Both the position numbers and the translations under genes were made by a program. From positions 1 to 12,080 of the forward strand of contig CAIYXG010000097.1 of NCBI GenBank assembly GCA_903930035.1: 12,080 nt of DNA, given 5' to 3'. The number at the start of each line of letters is the position of its first letter. The first letter of the stretch is position 1. Source of the DNA: an uncultured Actinomycetes bacterium. GTDB taxonomy: Bacteria > Actinomycetota > Acidimicrobiia > Acidimicrobiales > Microtrichaceae. The notes under the pieces were generated by a model. It was not told the DNA's origin. It was given only the letters and a program-made list of their open reading frames with translations, and ran no database searches. Shown here piece by piece: positions 1 through 6,732 of the stretch.

Positions 1-87
1 ATCGACTTCATCGCCATGATGAACCGCGACTACATGAAGTCCAAGCGGGTCAACCGCAAGCGGGCCGGGCAGAAGAAGTTCGCCTGA
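1..87 (+). CDS. C-terminal end of an unidentified protein (partial)
   Basis: Frame 1 is open from the window edge to a TGA at 85-87, giving the last 28 residues of a protein that starts outside the window. The tail is strongly basic (MKSKRVNRKR, then AGQKKFA). Such a tail would suit a cytosolic C-terminus of a membrane protein or a nucleic-acid-contacting end, but 28 residues are too few to name a family. It converges with the lipoprotein gene at 107-832, leaving only 19 nt between the stop codons. The frame could in principle be chance, but its codon use matches the neighbours and it stops just before a hairpin. Confidence 0.55.
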   Translation: MDFIAMMNRDYMKSKRVNRKRAGQKKFA

Positions 88-88
88 C

Positions 89-120
89 CCCGGGACACCC
101 GGGCCGTCACCCCAGGGTGA
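89..120. terminator. Possible bidirectional terminator between convergent genes
   Basis: Two small inverted repeats lie at the convergent junction. CCCGGG at 89-94 pairs with CCCGGG at 98-103 over a 3-nt loop. TCACCC at 107-112 pairs with GGGTGA at 115-120 and includes the minus-strand stop codon of the lipoprotein gene. Neither is followed by a T-run. The position is right for a shared terminator, but the stems are short, so confidence is low. Confidence 0.3.
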
Positions 121-832
121 ACGGCGCCTCCCTCGCACCTGCGCTGTTCGCCAACGACCCGGTGGTCACCCGGACGTAGCAGGTGGTGAGCTTGAGGATC
201 CCGGCGGGCGCGACGTCCCCCGGGGCGAAGCAGCCCCACTTGAGGTCGCCCGACGGCTCCGGACCCCGGAAGACCGCCAGGTCCACCACGCCCCTGCCGT
301 CTGCAGTGCCGTTCACGTTGACCTCCGAGAGCGGTGCGCAGTCGAGGCCGGTGCTGAAGCCGGGAGAGGACGTGGGCCGGGCACAGACGTCGACGTAGAC
401 GAGCTGGTTGGCCGTCTGGTTGTTCCAGTACACCTTGACGAACCCGAAGCCGGGGTTGGTGACCACCGAGACGACCGACGGCTGGATGCTCACGTCCGCA
501 GCAGGCCAGGTCGTCGTGGTCGTGCTGGGCGGCACGCTCGTGGTCACCGGCACGGACGTCACCGGCGCCGAGGTCGTGGACGACCCGCCCGACGGCGCCG
601 TGGTGGAGCTGGCCCCGCCACCGCCGGCCACGGTGGTGGACGAACCTCCCGGGGCCCCCGTCGTCGAGGTGGTCGACGAGGATCCCAGTGAGGTCGACGG
701 ACCGCTGCCCGTCCCACCTCCCGGCCCAGAAGGGGCGTCAGGAGCAGAACAGGCCACGAGGCCCACGGCGACGGCGGCCGCCAGCGCGAGCGCGGCCGCT
801 GCAGCTCGTCGCTGGGCGGGTCGAATGGTCAT
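107..832 (-). CDS. Lipoprotein with Ser/Thr-rich linker and four-cysteine domain
   Basis: This 241-aa protein has a lipoprotein signal peptide: an Arg-containing N-terminus, a hydrophobic Ala/Val/Leu stretch at about residues 10-26, and the lipobox LVAC with C28 as the lipidation site. Residues 29-110 are a low-complexity Ser/Thr/Gly/Pro linker that should act as an extended, possibly glycosylated stalk. Residues 111-241 form a compact, probably beta-rich domain with four cysteines (C150, C165, C201, C218) and the landmarks LDC, LSE, NGT, VFRG, WGCFA-GD-APAG and TTC-VRVT. The protein at 11054-11674 carries the same domain with identical cysteine spacing (15, 36 and 17 residues), so two disulfides are likely. 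The ATG at 832 has GGAGG at 837-841, four bases upstream. It should be an outer-face membrane lipoprotein. I do not recognise the domain, and no enzymatic motif is visible. Confidence 0.88.
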   Translation of the reverse strand: MTIRPAQRRAAAAALALAAAVAVGLVACSAPDAPSGPGGGTGSGPSTSLGSSSTTSTTGAPGGSSTTVAGGGGASSTTAPSGGSSTTSAPVTSVPVTTSVPPSTTTTTWPAADVSIQPSVVSVVTNPGFGFVKVYWNNQTANQLVYVDVCARPTSSPGFSTGLDCAPLSEVNVNGTADGRGVVDLAVFRGPEPSGDLKWGCFAPGDVAPAGILKLTTCYVRVTTGSLANSAGAREAPFTLG

Positions 833-1078
833 GGAGCCTCCGAACGGTGGTCCGTCGTCTGGGGCCGGTGGCGGGTGGACACGAGGTCCCTGACGTCTAG
901 CAAGCGGGTGCGGCCGCCCGGGAACCTCTGCGGCAACAACGGGTGAACTTCAGGCGTCGCCGAGTGGCAGGCACCGCGGCTGAGAGCGGCCTGAGGGCCG
1001 GGGCCCGCCGCAGACGGGAGCCGGACGACGGCCGGTACGCTCCGGGGGCCGCCTCCGTCGGCACTGCGAGGTACTCCG
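833..1078. other. Divergent intergenic region (promoters for both lipoprotein genes expected)
   Basis: This stretch of about 245 bases separates two divergently transcribed lipoprotein genes. Frames crossing it have no convincing start, ribosome binding site or recognisable protein. It ends with the plus-strand gene's ribosome binding site GAGG (1068-1071) and holds a promoter-like hexamer at 1036-1041, listed separately. I see no clear minus-strand -35/-10 pair, strong hairpin or RNA gene. Confidence 0.6.
1034..1042 (+). promoter_or_regulatory. Candidate -10 element GGTACGCTC
   Basis: TACGCT (1036-1041) fits the actinobacterial TAnnnT -10 pattern and lies 37 nt before the ATG at 1079. The same nine bases, GGTACGCTC, occur on the minus strand at 2207-2199, at nearly the same distance (34 nt) from the ATG at 2165. 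I find no good -35 box at either site. The support is the repeated word and its position, so this is tentative. Confidence 0.3.
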
Positions 1079-1612
1079 ATGACCAACCGCCACCGTGGCC
1101 TGACGGCAGCCGCCGCCACGCTCCTGCTGTTCGCCGTCGCCGGCGCCGCCCTGTTCGCGTGCGGCGGCTCGGAGACCGCCGGCCCCGAGGTGACCTCCGC
1201 ACCGCGGCCGACGGCACCGGACGACAAGGACCCTGGACGCCCGGACGTGCCCGACCTGTCGGTCCCGGACCTGACCGTGCCCGAGGAGCTCGCGGACGAG
1301 CTCGGTGACACCGTCGACCAGCTCGGCGACTGCTCCGACGTCGTCCTGGCCTACACGCAGCTGGCGATCACAGTGCTGGAGGGCGACGGCGCACAGCAGA
1401 AGGTCGACAAGGTGCTGGCCAAGGTGCGGCCCAAGGTCCCGGCCGACCTCCAGGACGACCTGAAGGTGGTCGGCGACACCTACGCACGGGCGGCCAGGGC
1501 CGGCATCGTGAACGCCGCCGAGGTGCTCGACGACCCGGGCTTCCGGACGGCCAACAAGGCCATCGGCGACTGGCTCGGCAAGGAGTGCGGCGTGAACCTG
1601 GGCGGCAGCTAG
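1079..1612 (+). CDS. Small helical lipoprotein of unknown function
   Basis: This 177-aa protein starts at an ATG with GAGG at 1068-1071, seven bases upstream. It has a lipoprotein signal: Arg/His-containing N-terminus, hydrophobic segment at about residues 8-26, and lipobox LFAC with C28. Residues 29-68 are an extended linker rich in Pro and Asp, including the near-repeats PDVPDLSVPDL and TVPEEL. Residues 69-177 look alpha-helical and carry two cysteines (C85 and C170) that could form a disulfide joining the two ends of the domain. It should be anchored to the outer face of the membrane. I recognise no family and no catalytic motif. It is divergent from the four-cysteine lipoprotein at 107-832 and may share its regulatory region. 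Confidence 0.88.
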   Translation: MTNRHRGLTAAAATLLLFAVAGAALFACGGSETAGPEVTSAPRPTAPDDKDPGRPDVPDLSVPDLTVPEELADELGDTVDQLGDCSDVVLAYTQLAITVLEGDGAQQKVDKVLAKVRPKVPADLQDDLKVVGDTYARAARAGIVNAAEVLDDPGFRTANKAIGDWLGKECGVNLGGS

Positions 1613-1619
1613 GGCCCTA
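1610..1619. repeat. Palindrome containing the stop codons of two convergent genes
   Basis: TAGGGCCCTA is a perfect 10-bp palindrome. Its left end is the TAG of the plus-strand lipoprotein and its right end is the TAG of the minus-strand membrane protein, leaving four bases between the genes. As RNA it is too short and loopless to be a terminator. Each transcript must therefore end inside the other gene or by factor-dependent termination. Confidence 0.5.
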
Positions 1620-2165
1620 CGCGGACCCGGGGCCGAACATCTCGGCCGCCCACTTCTCGAACCCGTCCTTGTACCGGGGCTCCGGCGGGGGCGGCGGCAG
1701 CGCAGGCTCGGACGGCTCCTCGGGCCCGGTCGCCCCCTCCGGCCGCGCCGCGCCGGTCCCGGCCTCCGGCCCGGCGGCCGCAGAGGTGCCCGGCACCGGG
1801 TCGTCCATGCCGAACTGGTCGTCGGCCGGCCCCTGGGGCACGACCTCTGCGTCGGGCGGGAGGACCTCGGTCGGGGCGATCGCCCCGGGGACGAACGGCG
1901 ACGTGGCCGCAGCAGGCGCCGCCCGCTCGACCACGTCCTCGGGCGCCGGCGCCGGTGCCTCGACGGGCCCGGGCGGCACCACGTCGTCGCCCGCCGGCCG
2001 CCGGGACCGGCGGAGCGTGGCGAAGTGCCAGATGAGCACGAGCGCCAGCAGGGCCAGGAGCGCCACGATGCGGGGGTCGGCGCCAGGGTCTGCGGGCTGT
2101 ACGAAGAAGGTGCCGACCGCGGCGACGGCCAGCACGCCGAACCCGGCCAGACGAACGATCCGCAT
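1617..2165 (-). CDS. Two-TM membrane protein with long Pro/Ala-rich tail
   Basis: This 182-aa protein has two predicted membrane helices close together (about residues 5-24 and 32-51) joined by a short Asp/Pro-containing turn. The helices are followed by a basic patch (LRRSRR at 51-56). About 110 residues of Pro/Ala/Glu-rich disordered sequence follow, then a distinct, probably helical end, YKDGFEKWAAEMFG (165-178). The positive-inside rule puts both ends in the cytoplasm, so the tail may present the C-terminal motif to a partner. The frame is open further upstream to 2357, but the ATG at 2165 is the better start: it has a perfect GGAGGTGA ribosome binding site and leads directly into the first helix. 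I do not recognise a family. Confidence 0.85.
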   Translation of the reverse strand: MRIVRLAGFGVLAVAAVGTFFVQPADPGADPRIVALLALLALVLIWHFATLRRSRRPAGDDVVPPGPVEAPAPAPEDVVERAAPAAATSPFVPGAIAPTEVLPPDAEVVPQGPADDQFGMDDPVPGTSAAAGPEAGTGAARPEGATGPEEPSEPALPPPPPEPRYKDGFEKWAAEMFGPGSA

Positions 2166-2169
2166 GTGC

Positions 2170-2177
2170 TCACCTCC
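2170..2177 (-). promoter_or_regulatory. Ribosome binding site GGAGGTGA fixing the start at 2165
   Basis: Reading on the minus strand, GGAGGTGA ends four bases before the ATG at 2165. It matches the 16S anti-Shine-Dalgarno sequence over its full length, among the best in the window. It decides against the longer open frame starting at 2357. Confidence 0.8.
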
Positions 2178-2198
2178 GCCCGGCCGGTCGAACGGGGC

Positions 2199-2207
2199 GA
2201 GCGTACC
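2199..2207 (-). promoter_or_regulatory. Candidate -10 element GGTACGCTC
   Basis: On the minus strand TACGCT (2205-2200) lies 34 nt upstream of the ATG at 2165. It repeats the nine bases seen before the lipoprotein gene at 1079. If real, the two-TM protein gene has its own promoter despite the same-strand gene 85 nt upstream. There is no clear -35 box. Confidence 0.3.
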
Positions 2208-2250
2208 TAGGTGGCCGCCGACAGGTGGGCGACCCGCCCGGCCGGCACCG

Positions 2251-2508
2251 CTAGCGAAGGACGTAGCGGGGGGCGGGCGGTCGCGAGCCCAGCCGCACCC
2301 ACGACCGGTCGGTCCACGCCGGCGCCAGGTCGTGGCGGGCCGCCAGCTCGCGGGCACGGGCCCGGAGCACGCGGTCGTCGCCGGTCTCCACGGCCATGAC
2401 CTCGGTGCCCGACGCGTCGACCGAGACCACGGTGAGCTCGACCGAGCCGTCGGGCAACGGCGTCACGAAGAGCTCCACCACCTGATCCGTTGTGCGCCCC
2501 GTCAGCAT
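2251..2508 (-). CDS. Small hypothetical protein, 85 aa
   Basis: The ATG at 2508 opens an 85-residue protein with an alternating hydrophobic pattern in the first half (VVELFVTPLPDGSVELTVVS), suggesting beta-strands. A charged helix follows (DDRVLRARARELAARH), then a short basic end. There are no cysteines, membrane segments or signal peptide, so it is probably cytosolic. It lies 90 nt downstream of the DUF7064-like gene and 85 nt upstream of the two-TM protein, on the same strand as both. A GGGGGA sequence about eight bases before the ATG is a weak ribosome binding site. Support is the coherent composition and the otherwise empty gap. I do not recognise a family. Confidence 0.6.
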   Translation of the reverse strand: MLTGRTTDQVVELFVTPLPDGSVELTVVSVDASGTEVMAVETGDDRVLRARARELAARHDLAPAWTDRSWVRLGSRPPAPRYVLR

Positions 2509-2598
2509 GTCGTCGGTCCCCCGTGTCGGTGAAGTTCCCGACCCCCAGTGTTCCGCCGGGCCGTCTCCGCACGAATGGGCAAAACCCCACGCTGCGTC

Positions 2599-3588
2599 TC
2601 AGGTCCCCGGCGGCTGGTTCCACTCGATCCACGCGCCGCCGGTGCGGCCGTCGGCGGCAGTGACCCGGGCCATGGCGCGCGGGAACCGGGCCTGGCGGCC
2701 GTCGGGGTGGACCAGCAGGACCGGCGAGAACGCGAGCGGCTCGAACGTCAGGTCCAGCCCGGCCGACTGCACCCGGGTCGACTCGGGCAGGCCCTCCCGG
2801 CCGGGCGCCACCTCCAGCAGCACCGAGTCGGACTCCACGAACTCCGTCCGGTCCGGGTCGAGCCGGTAGCCCACGCCCCAGTCGTGGTCGGGCACGAAGC
2901 CGCCGGCGGTGTGCCACCGGGTCCCGTCCTCGAGGCGGCCGGCGGTCCAGCACCAGGAGTTGGCCCACCAGTCGCGCGCCGCGCCCCACGAGTGGTCCCG
3001 CTGCCCCCAGGCGTCGAGCTCGACGCGCTCCTCCCCCACGAGCACCTCGCCCTCCACCCGGCACGGGATCTCGTAGCGGGGCGTGACCGGGGGCCAGAGG
3101 TTGGCCGCACGGTCGGTGTGGAAGTCGAGCTCGAACCCGAACGGCACCCGCTCGCCGCGGGGGTCGCCGTACATCTCTGCCGGGTCGTCGAGCGCCAGGG
3201 CGAACGACTCCAGGTTGAGCGAGAAGTGGTCGAGTGGCGTCTCGACCGACTGGTCGGCCCACAGGCCGTCGTGGCGGACCTCCATGGACGTCGCGGTCGA
3301 CGGGAGCGGGACCTCGTGGTCGACCACCGTCACCAGCGGCCGGTCGGGCCCGACCAGGCACGCCCAGTACCAGACCGACCCCAGGCCCGGGTTGAGCCCG
3401 AGCCGCACGTAGCCGCCGAGCGAGAGGTCCTCGGTGAAGAAGTCGAAGTAGTACGACTCGTTCCAGAGGTGGACCGACGGGTCCGGGCGGTGGCGGTGCT
3501 CGTCGGCGGCGTCAGGCGTGGGCACCGGTCGAGTCTGCCACTCCCGCCTCGAGGTCGTGGTCGTGGTCCCCTCCTCCACCGAGGCCAT
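2599..3588 (-). CDS. DUF7064/DUF7065-like (lipocalin/CrtC-like) protein
   Basis: This protein of up to 329 aa resembles the DUF7064/DUF7065 group, beta-rich proteins distantly related to AttH and hydroxyneurosporene-synthase lipocalin-like folds (family assigned from memory). Landmarks are HLWNESYYFDF (40-50), LGGYVRLGLNPG (57-68), a W-Y-W segment at 73-75, the diagnostic GQRDHSWGAARDWW (195-208), and a Trp/Gly-rich second half ending in WIEWN. No signal peptide or membrane segment is seen. The group is thought to handle hydrophobic ligands, but no substrate can be named here. The ATG at 3588 overlaps the glycosyltransferase gene by 77 nt and has GGGAG 10 bases upstream. A GTG at 3525 (residue 22) would cut the overlap to 14 nt and still keep every conserved block. 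It is the last gene of the exosortase operon, so a lipid or glycolipid role is a reasonable guess. Confidence 0.82.
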   Translation of the reverse strand: MASVEEGTTTTTSRREWQTRPVPTPDAADEHRHRPDPSVHLWNESYYFDFFTEDLSLGGYVRLGLNPGLGSVWYWACLVGPDRPLVTVVDHEVPLPSTATSMEVRHDGLWADQSVETPLDHFSLNLESFALALDDPAEMYGDPRGERVPFGFELDFHTDRAANLWPPVTPRYEIPCRVEGEVLVGEERVELDAWGQRDHSWGAARDWWANSWCWTAGRLEDGTRWHTAGGFVPDHDWGVGYRLDPDRTEFVESDSVLLEVAPGREGLPESTRVQSAGLDLTFEPLAFSPVLLVHPDGRQARFPRAMARVTAADGRTGGAWIEWNQPPGT

Positions 3589-5005
3589 GCGTGGTCTTCT
3601 CCCAGTGGGACGGGTCGGTCACGAGCTGGATGGCGGCGCGGACCGCGGCGATCGACATGAGGACCCAGTACAGGGGCGACAGCAGGCACGCCAGCAGGAG
3701 GTCCGGCCGCCGGGCGACGCGCACGGTGACCAGCGAGACGTAGACCACGGCCAGGTTGCCGAACGCCCAGACCGCGAGCGCCAGGTGGTACGCCACGCCC
3801 GGGTACAGCACCTGGACGAACTGGGCGTGCAACGTGACCCAGACGATGGACAGGCCCCAGAACCACAGGTTGAGCACTGCGAGCAACGGCGTGCACCCGA
3901 CGAAGAGCACCAGCTCGGCGCACCCGCTCCAGCCCAGGTCGCGGACGACCTCCCGCGGCCGCCGCATGGCGACCAGGAACGTCTGCAGGTAGCCCTTGTA
4001 CCAACGGCTCCGCTGCTTGATCCAGTTCACGACGTCCGTGTTCGGCTCCTCCATCGTCACCGAGTCGACCAGGCCCACGCTGTAGCCGCGGCGTTGCAGA
4101 CGGAGCCCCAGGTCGCAGTCCTCGGTGACGTTCCACGGGTCCCAGCCGCCGACCTCGCGCAGCGCCGAGACCGAGAAGTGGTTGGACGTCCCACCGAGGG
4201 GGACCGGCGCGCCAGAGTCCACCAGCCCGGGCAGGTACAGGTTGAACCACGTCGAGTACTCGGCGGTGAACCACTTCGTCAGGAGGTTCCTGCTGCCGCC
4301 GTAGAAGGACAGCCGGGCCTGCAGACAGGCGACCTCCGGGGCAGCGCGCCGGAACGCCACGACCGCCCGGCGCAGCTGCAGGGGCTCCGGATGGTCCTCG
4401 GCGTCGTAGATGGTGACCAGCTCGCCCCGGGAGAACTGGAGGCCGTAGTCCAGCGCCCGGGGCTTCGTGCGTGGCTCGCCGGCCGGCACGAGCAGGACCT
4501 CGACGTCGAGCGCAGACTGGATCTCGACTGCTCGGGCAATGGTGACGTCGTCGTCGTCCTCGAGCAGCAGCTTCACGTCCAGCAGGTGTGCCGGGTACTC
4601 CAGCCGTCCGAGCGCGGCGATGAGCCCGCCCAGCACCTCGGGCTCGCCGTAGGCGGGGACCAGCACCGTGTACACGGGCAGCATGTGGTCCGGGACCTCC
4701 CGGGCCTCGGCGTCCGAGACGTGGAGCGCAGGGTCGGCCCGGAGCGAGCGGCGCACCAGCCGGACGCGGTGGGTGATCGTGGCCACGTACAGCAGCGTGA
4801 GCAGCGTCATCAGCACCGCGCCGGCCACCCTCGGGGCCGCCACGAGGCTCACCACCACCACCAGGACGAGGCCGACGAGCACGCGGCGCTGGCCGACCGT
4901 GAGCCCGGTCGCAGAGGACATGCCGGGCTCGGCGGCCTCGACCTGACCGAGCGCGCGCTCCAGTGCTGCTGCAGCCGTCGGCGGGTCGACGTGGCGGATC
5001 CTCAT
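3512..5005 (-). CDS. Membrane-bound family 2 glycosyltransferase, processive type
   Basis: This 497-aa GT2 enzyme resembles cellulose synthase and poly-GlcNAc synthase-like proteins. After a short cytosolic N-terminus there are two membrane helices (about 42-60 and 62-78). The catalytic domain follows: LVPAYGEPEVLGGL (115-128), the acidic nucleotide-sugar site EDDDD (149-153), the metal-binding DAED (201-204), the acceptor-site TED (294-296) and QRSRW (331-335), which is the QxxRW signature. Three or four helices follow between about 361 and 460, then WEKTTHG (468-474) and a His/Asp-rich tail. It should transfer a sugar from an NDP-sugar on the cytosolic side to a growing glycan or lipid carrier; the sugar is unknown. 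Its ATG overlaps the exosortase stop as ATGA (5005-5002), so translation is probably coupled. The context suggests glycan synthesis linked to protein sorting. Confidence 0.93.
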   Translation of the reverse strand: MRIRHVDPPTAAAALERALGQVEAAEPGMSSATGLTVGQRRVLVGLVLVVVVSLVAAPRVAGAVLMTLLTLLYVATITHRVRLVRRSLRADPALHVSDAEAREVPDHMLPVYTVLVPAYGEPEVLGGLIAALGRLEYPAHLLDVKLLLEDDDDVTIARAVEIQSALDVEVLLVPAGEPRTKPRALDYGLQFSRGELVTIYDAEDHPEPLQLRRAVVAFRRAAPEVACLQARLSFYGGSRNLLTKWFTAEYSTWFNLYLPGLVDSGAPVPLGGTSNHFSVSALREVGGWDPWNVTEDCDLGLRLQRRGYSVGLVDSVTMEEPNTDVVNWIKQRSRWYKGYLQTFLVAMRRPREVVRDLGWSGCAELVLFVGCTPLLAVLNLWFWGLSIVWVTLHAQFVQVLYPGVAYHLALAVWAFGNLAVVYVSLVTVRVARRPDLLLACLLSPLYWVLMSIAAVRAAIQLVTDPSHWEKTTHGLGGGGDHDHDLEAGVADSTGAHA

Positions 5006-6732
5006 CGGCCCGGTTCCTGAGGTCGCGGCAGTCGTGCCGAGCGCTCTGACGCCGACTCGACCACCCGTCGCGCGAACGTGACCAGGAAGGTCCGGAGCTG
5101 CACGTCACGTGCCGTCACGGCCGAGCCGACCCGTCCCCGCACCAGCTCGTCGGCCCGCAGGGCGAAGTCGGCCGCGGCATCGGGCGTCACCTCGGGGGCG
5201 ACGACCCGGGCGCCCTTCGAGTCGTTGAGCAGCAGCACTACCCGCTCGAACCTGACCCCGTTCGGCGACCGCACGGCCCACACCCAGTAGACCGTCGTCC
5301 AGCGGAGGCCGGTCGACGGCTCCTGCCAGTTGAGGACCGTCCCGACCACGCCGTTGCCCAGGTCGACGCTCCGCACCTCGGCCAGTCCGTAGCCGTGGAA
5401 GCGGTAGCAGGCCTCCAGGCCGAAGTCGCTGAACGACTGGACGTTCGAGGTCGACACCACGTCCGCCAGCACCGGGACGTCGCTGTAGAGGTCGGGCTGG
5501 CCCGGGCCGTTGAACGACCACCGCAGCCAGGTCGAGTCCTCCCCGAAGAACCGGCGGCCGGCCTCGATGGAGGCCACGGGACGTGCCCGGTAGCCCGGCG
5601 GCCGGGACGCCACCTGTGCGAAGGACCCGAGCCGGGGCGACCCGACCGCCGACGCAATGGGGTCGTAGCTCGACAGCCGCGAGTCGAGCAGGCCGCACAC
5701 TGCGGCCAGCACCATGACGGCCACGGTCGCCCGGCGGGCGTCAGGGACGGCCCGCAGGACCGTCTCGGACCGGGAGCGGCCCCCTGCCGCAGGCAGGTCG
5801 AGCCCGAACCGGTGGACGTTCAGGACCATGACGAGCACGCCGAACCCGAAGGTGAACATGCCGATCATGGGGTGCAGCACCTCGATCGAGGCCGTGCGGC
5901 CGGCCACGCGCCCCACACCCAGGATCAGCAGGATCCGGAACACGTTGAGCGCCCACACGAAGGCCGTCCCCACGAGGAGCCACCGGAACTTGGCACCCTT
6001 GGGACCGCGCAGCACGACGGCGACCGCCGAGGCGACCAGGAGGAACCCGACCAGGCTGTTGGCGCCGGAGCAGGCCGAGGCCACCTGGACCCGGAACGCC
6101 TCGGCACCGGACCCGATCTCGAAGCTGATGCCGTCGCCGTTGACCGGCCTGGCCAGCGGGACCACCCCCACGGCGACGCGCACGGCCGCAGCGGTCAGGC
6201 GGCTGAGCGGGTCGAGCAGCATGGTGACCCCGAACCGGGCGGGTACGGGCCACGCGAGGAACAACCAGCCGACGGCCACCTTGGTCCGCCAGAGCATGCG
6301 GATCCCGAAGAGCAGCACGACCACGCCGGCGGCAAAGAGCGGCAGGACCAGGAGGTCGATCCGCCAGAGCCAGAACATGGTCGACATCCGGGCCGGAAGG
6401 AGGGCCATGGCGACGACCGGGACCGTCAGGAGCGGCACCGCCACGATCCGGTCGACGTGCCGGTCGTGGATCTCGGGCTCGTTCGGCCGCGGTCGCGACA
6501 GCACGTAGCCCAGGCCGAGCGCGACGGCCGGCACCAGACCCAGGTAGGCGAGCGGCGTGTCGACGGTGGTCCCGCGCAGGAGCGACCACAAGGAGGCGTG
6601 GAACGCCACCCCGACGGCGACCAGACCGGCCAGGACCCTCCGGCGGACGACGCGACGCGCCGCGTGGTCGGGCCGGACCGGCCCGGGTTCGAGGTCGGGA
6701 GGGTCCGGGGGCGGGAGGACGGTGAGGCTCAC
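5002..6732 (-). CDS. Exosortase/archaeosortase fused to an EpsI-like domain
   Basis: Residues 1-315 of this 576-aa protein form a polytopic exosortase core with helices at about 33-52, 60-79, 97-113, 119-143, 222-241, 249-272 and 287-305. The family signatures are in order: a Pro pair in the WPVPA loop (161-165), NGDGISFEI (198-206), ASACSGANS with the presumed nucleophile C221 (218-226), NVFR with R266 (263-266), and LHP with H287 (286-288). These Cys, Arg and His residues are the conserved catalytic set; mutagenesis of archaeosortase A supports the Cys and Arg. A helix at 335-348 leads to an extracytoplasmic domain (about 350-576). Its CYRFHGYG (442-449) and VYWVWAV (481-487) resemble EpsI, which is often encoded beside or fused to exosortases. 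The enzyme would cleave a C-terminal signal and transfer the protein to an unknown acceptor. The start is the GTG at 6732, overlapping the upstream stop as GTGA; the frame's longer N-terminal part is antisense and low quality. Confidence 0.92.
   Translation of the reverse strand: MSLTVLPPPDPPDLEPGPVRPDHAARRVVRRRVLAGLVAVGVAFHASLWSLLRGTTVDTPLAYLGLVPAVALGLGYVLSRPRPNEPEIHDRHVDRIVAVPLLTVPVVAMALLPARMSTMFWLWRIDLLVLPLFAAGVVVLLFGIRMLWRTKVAVGWLFLAWPVPARFGVTMLLDPLSRLTAAAVRVAVGVVPLARPVNGDGISFEIGSGAEAFRVQVASACSGANSLVGFLLVASAVAVVLRGPKGAKFRWLLVGTAFVWALNVFRILLILGVGRVAGRTASIEVLHPMIGMFTFGFGVLVMVLNVHRFGLDLPAAGGRSRSETVLRAVPDARRATVAVMVLAAVCGLLDSRLSSYDPIASAVGSPRLGSFAQVASRPPGYRARPVASIEAGRRFFGEDSTWLRWSFNGPGQPDLYSDVPVLADVVSTSNVQSFSDFGLEACYRFHGYGLAEVRSVDLGNGVVGTVLNWQEPSTGLRWTTVYWVWAVRSPNGVRFERVVLLLNDSKGARVVAPEVTPDAAADFALRADELVRGRVGSAVTARDVQLRTFLVTFARRVVESASERSARLPRPQEPGR

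Noticed and set aside
540..720. Repetitive GTGGT/GTCGTC-rich DNA as a possible tandem repeat or CRISPR-like array
   Set aside because: It encodes the Ser/Thr/Gly linker of the lipoprotein. The repetition is irregular and codon-based, with no constant repeat-spacer pattern.
829..1311. 160-codon minus-strand frame across the divergent intergenic region
   Set aside because: It overlaps the well supported lipoprotein at 1079-1612 on the other strand, has no signal, domain or convincing ribosome binding site, and has shadow-like Arg/Pro/Ser composition.
3518..5020. 500-codon plus-strand frame opposite the GT2 gene
   Set aside because: The opposite strand encodes a full set of GT2 motifs. This frame is rich in Arg, Gln, His and Asp without hydrophobic core or domains.
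3330..5108. 592-codon minus-strand frame overlapping the GT2 gene
   Set aside because: It is an alternative frame of the same strand with Arg/Gly/Pro-rich low-quality sequence. The GT2 frame has all motifs.
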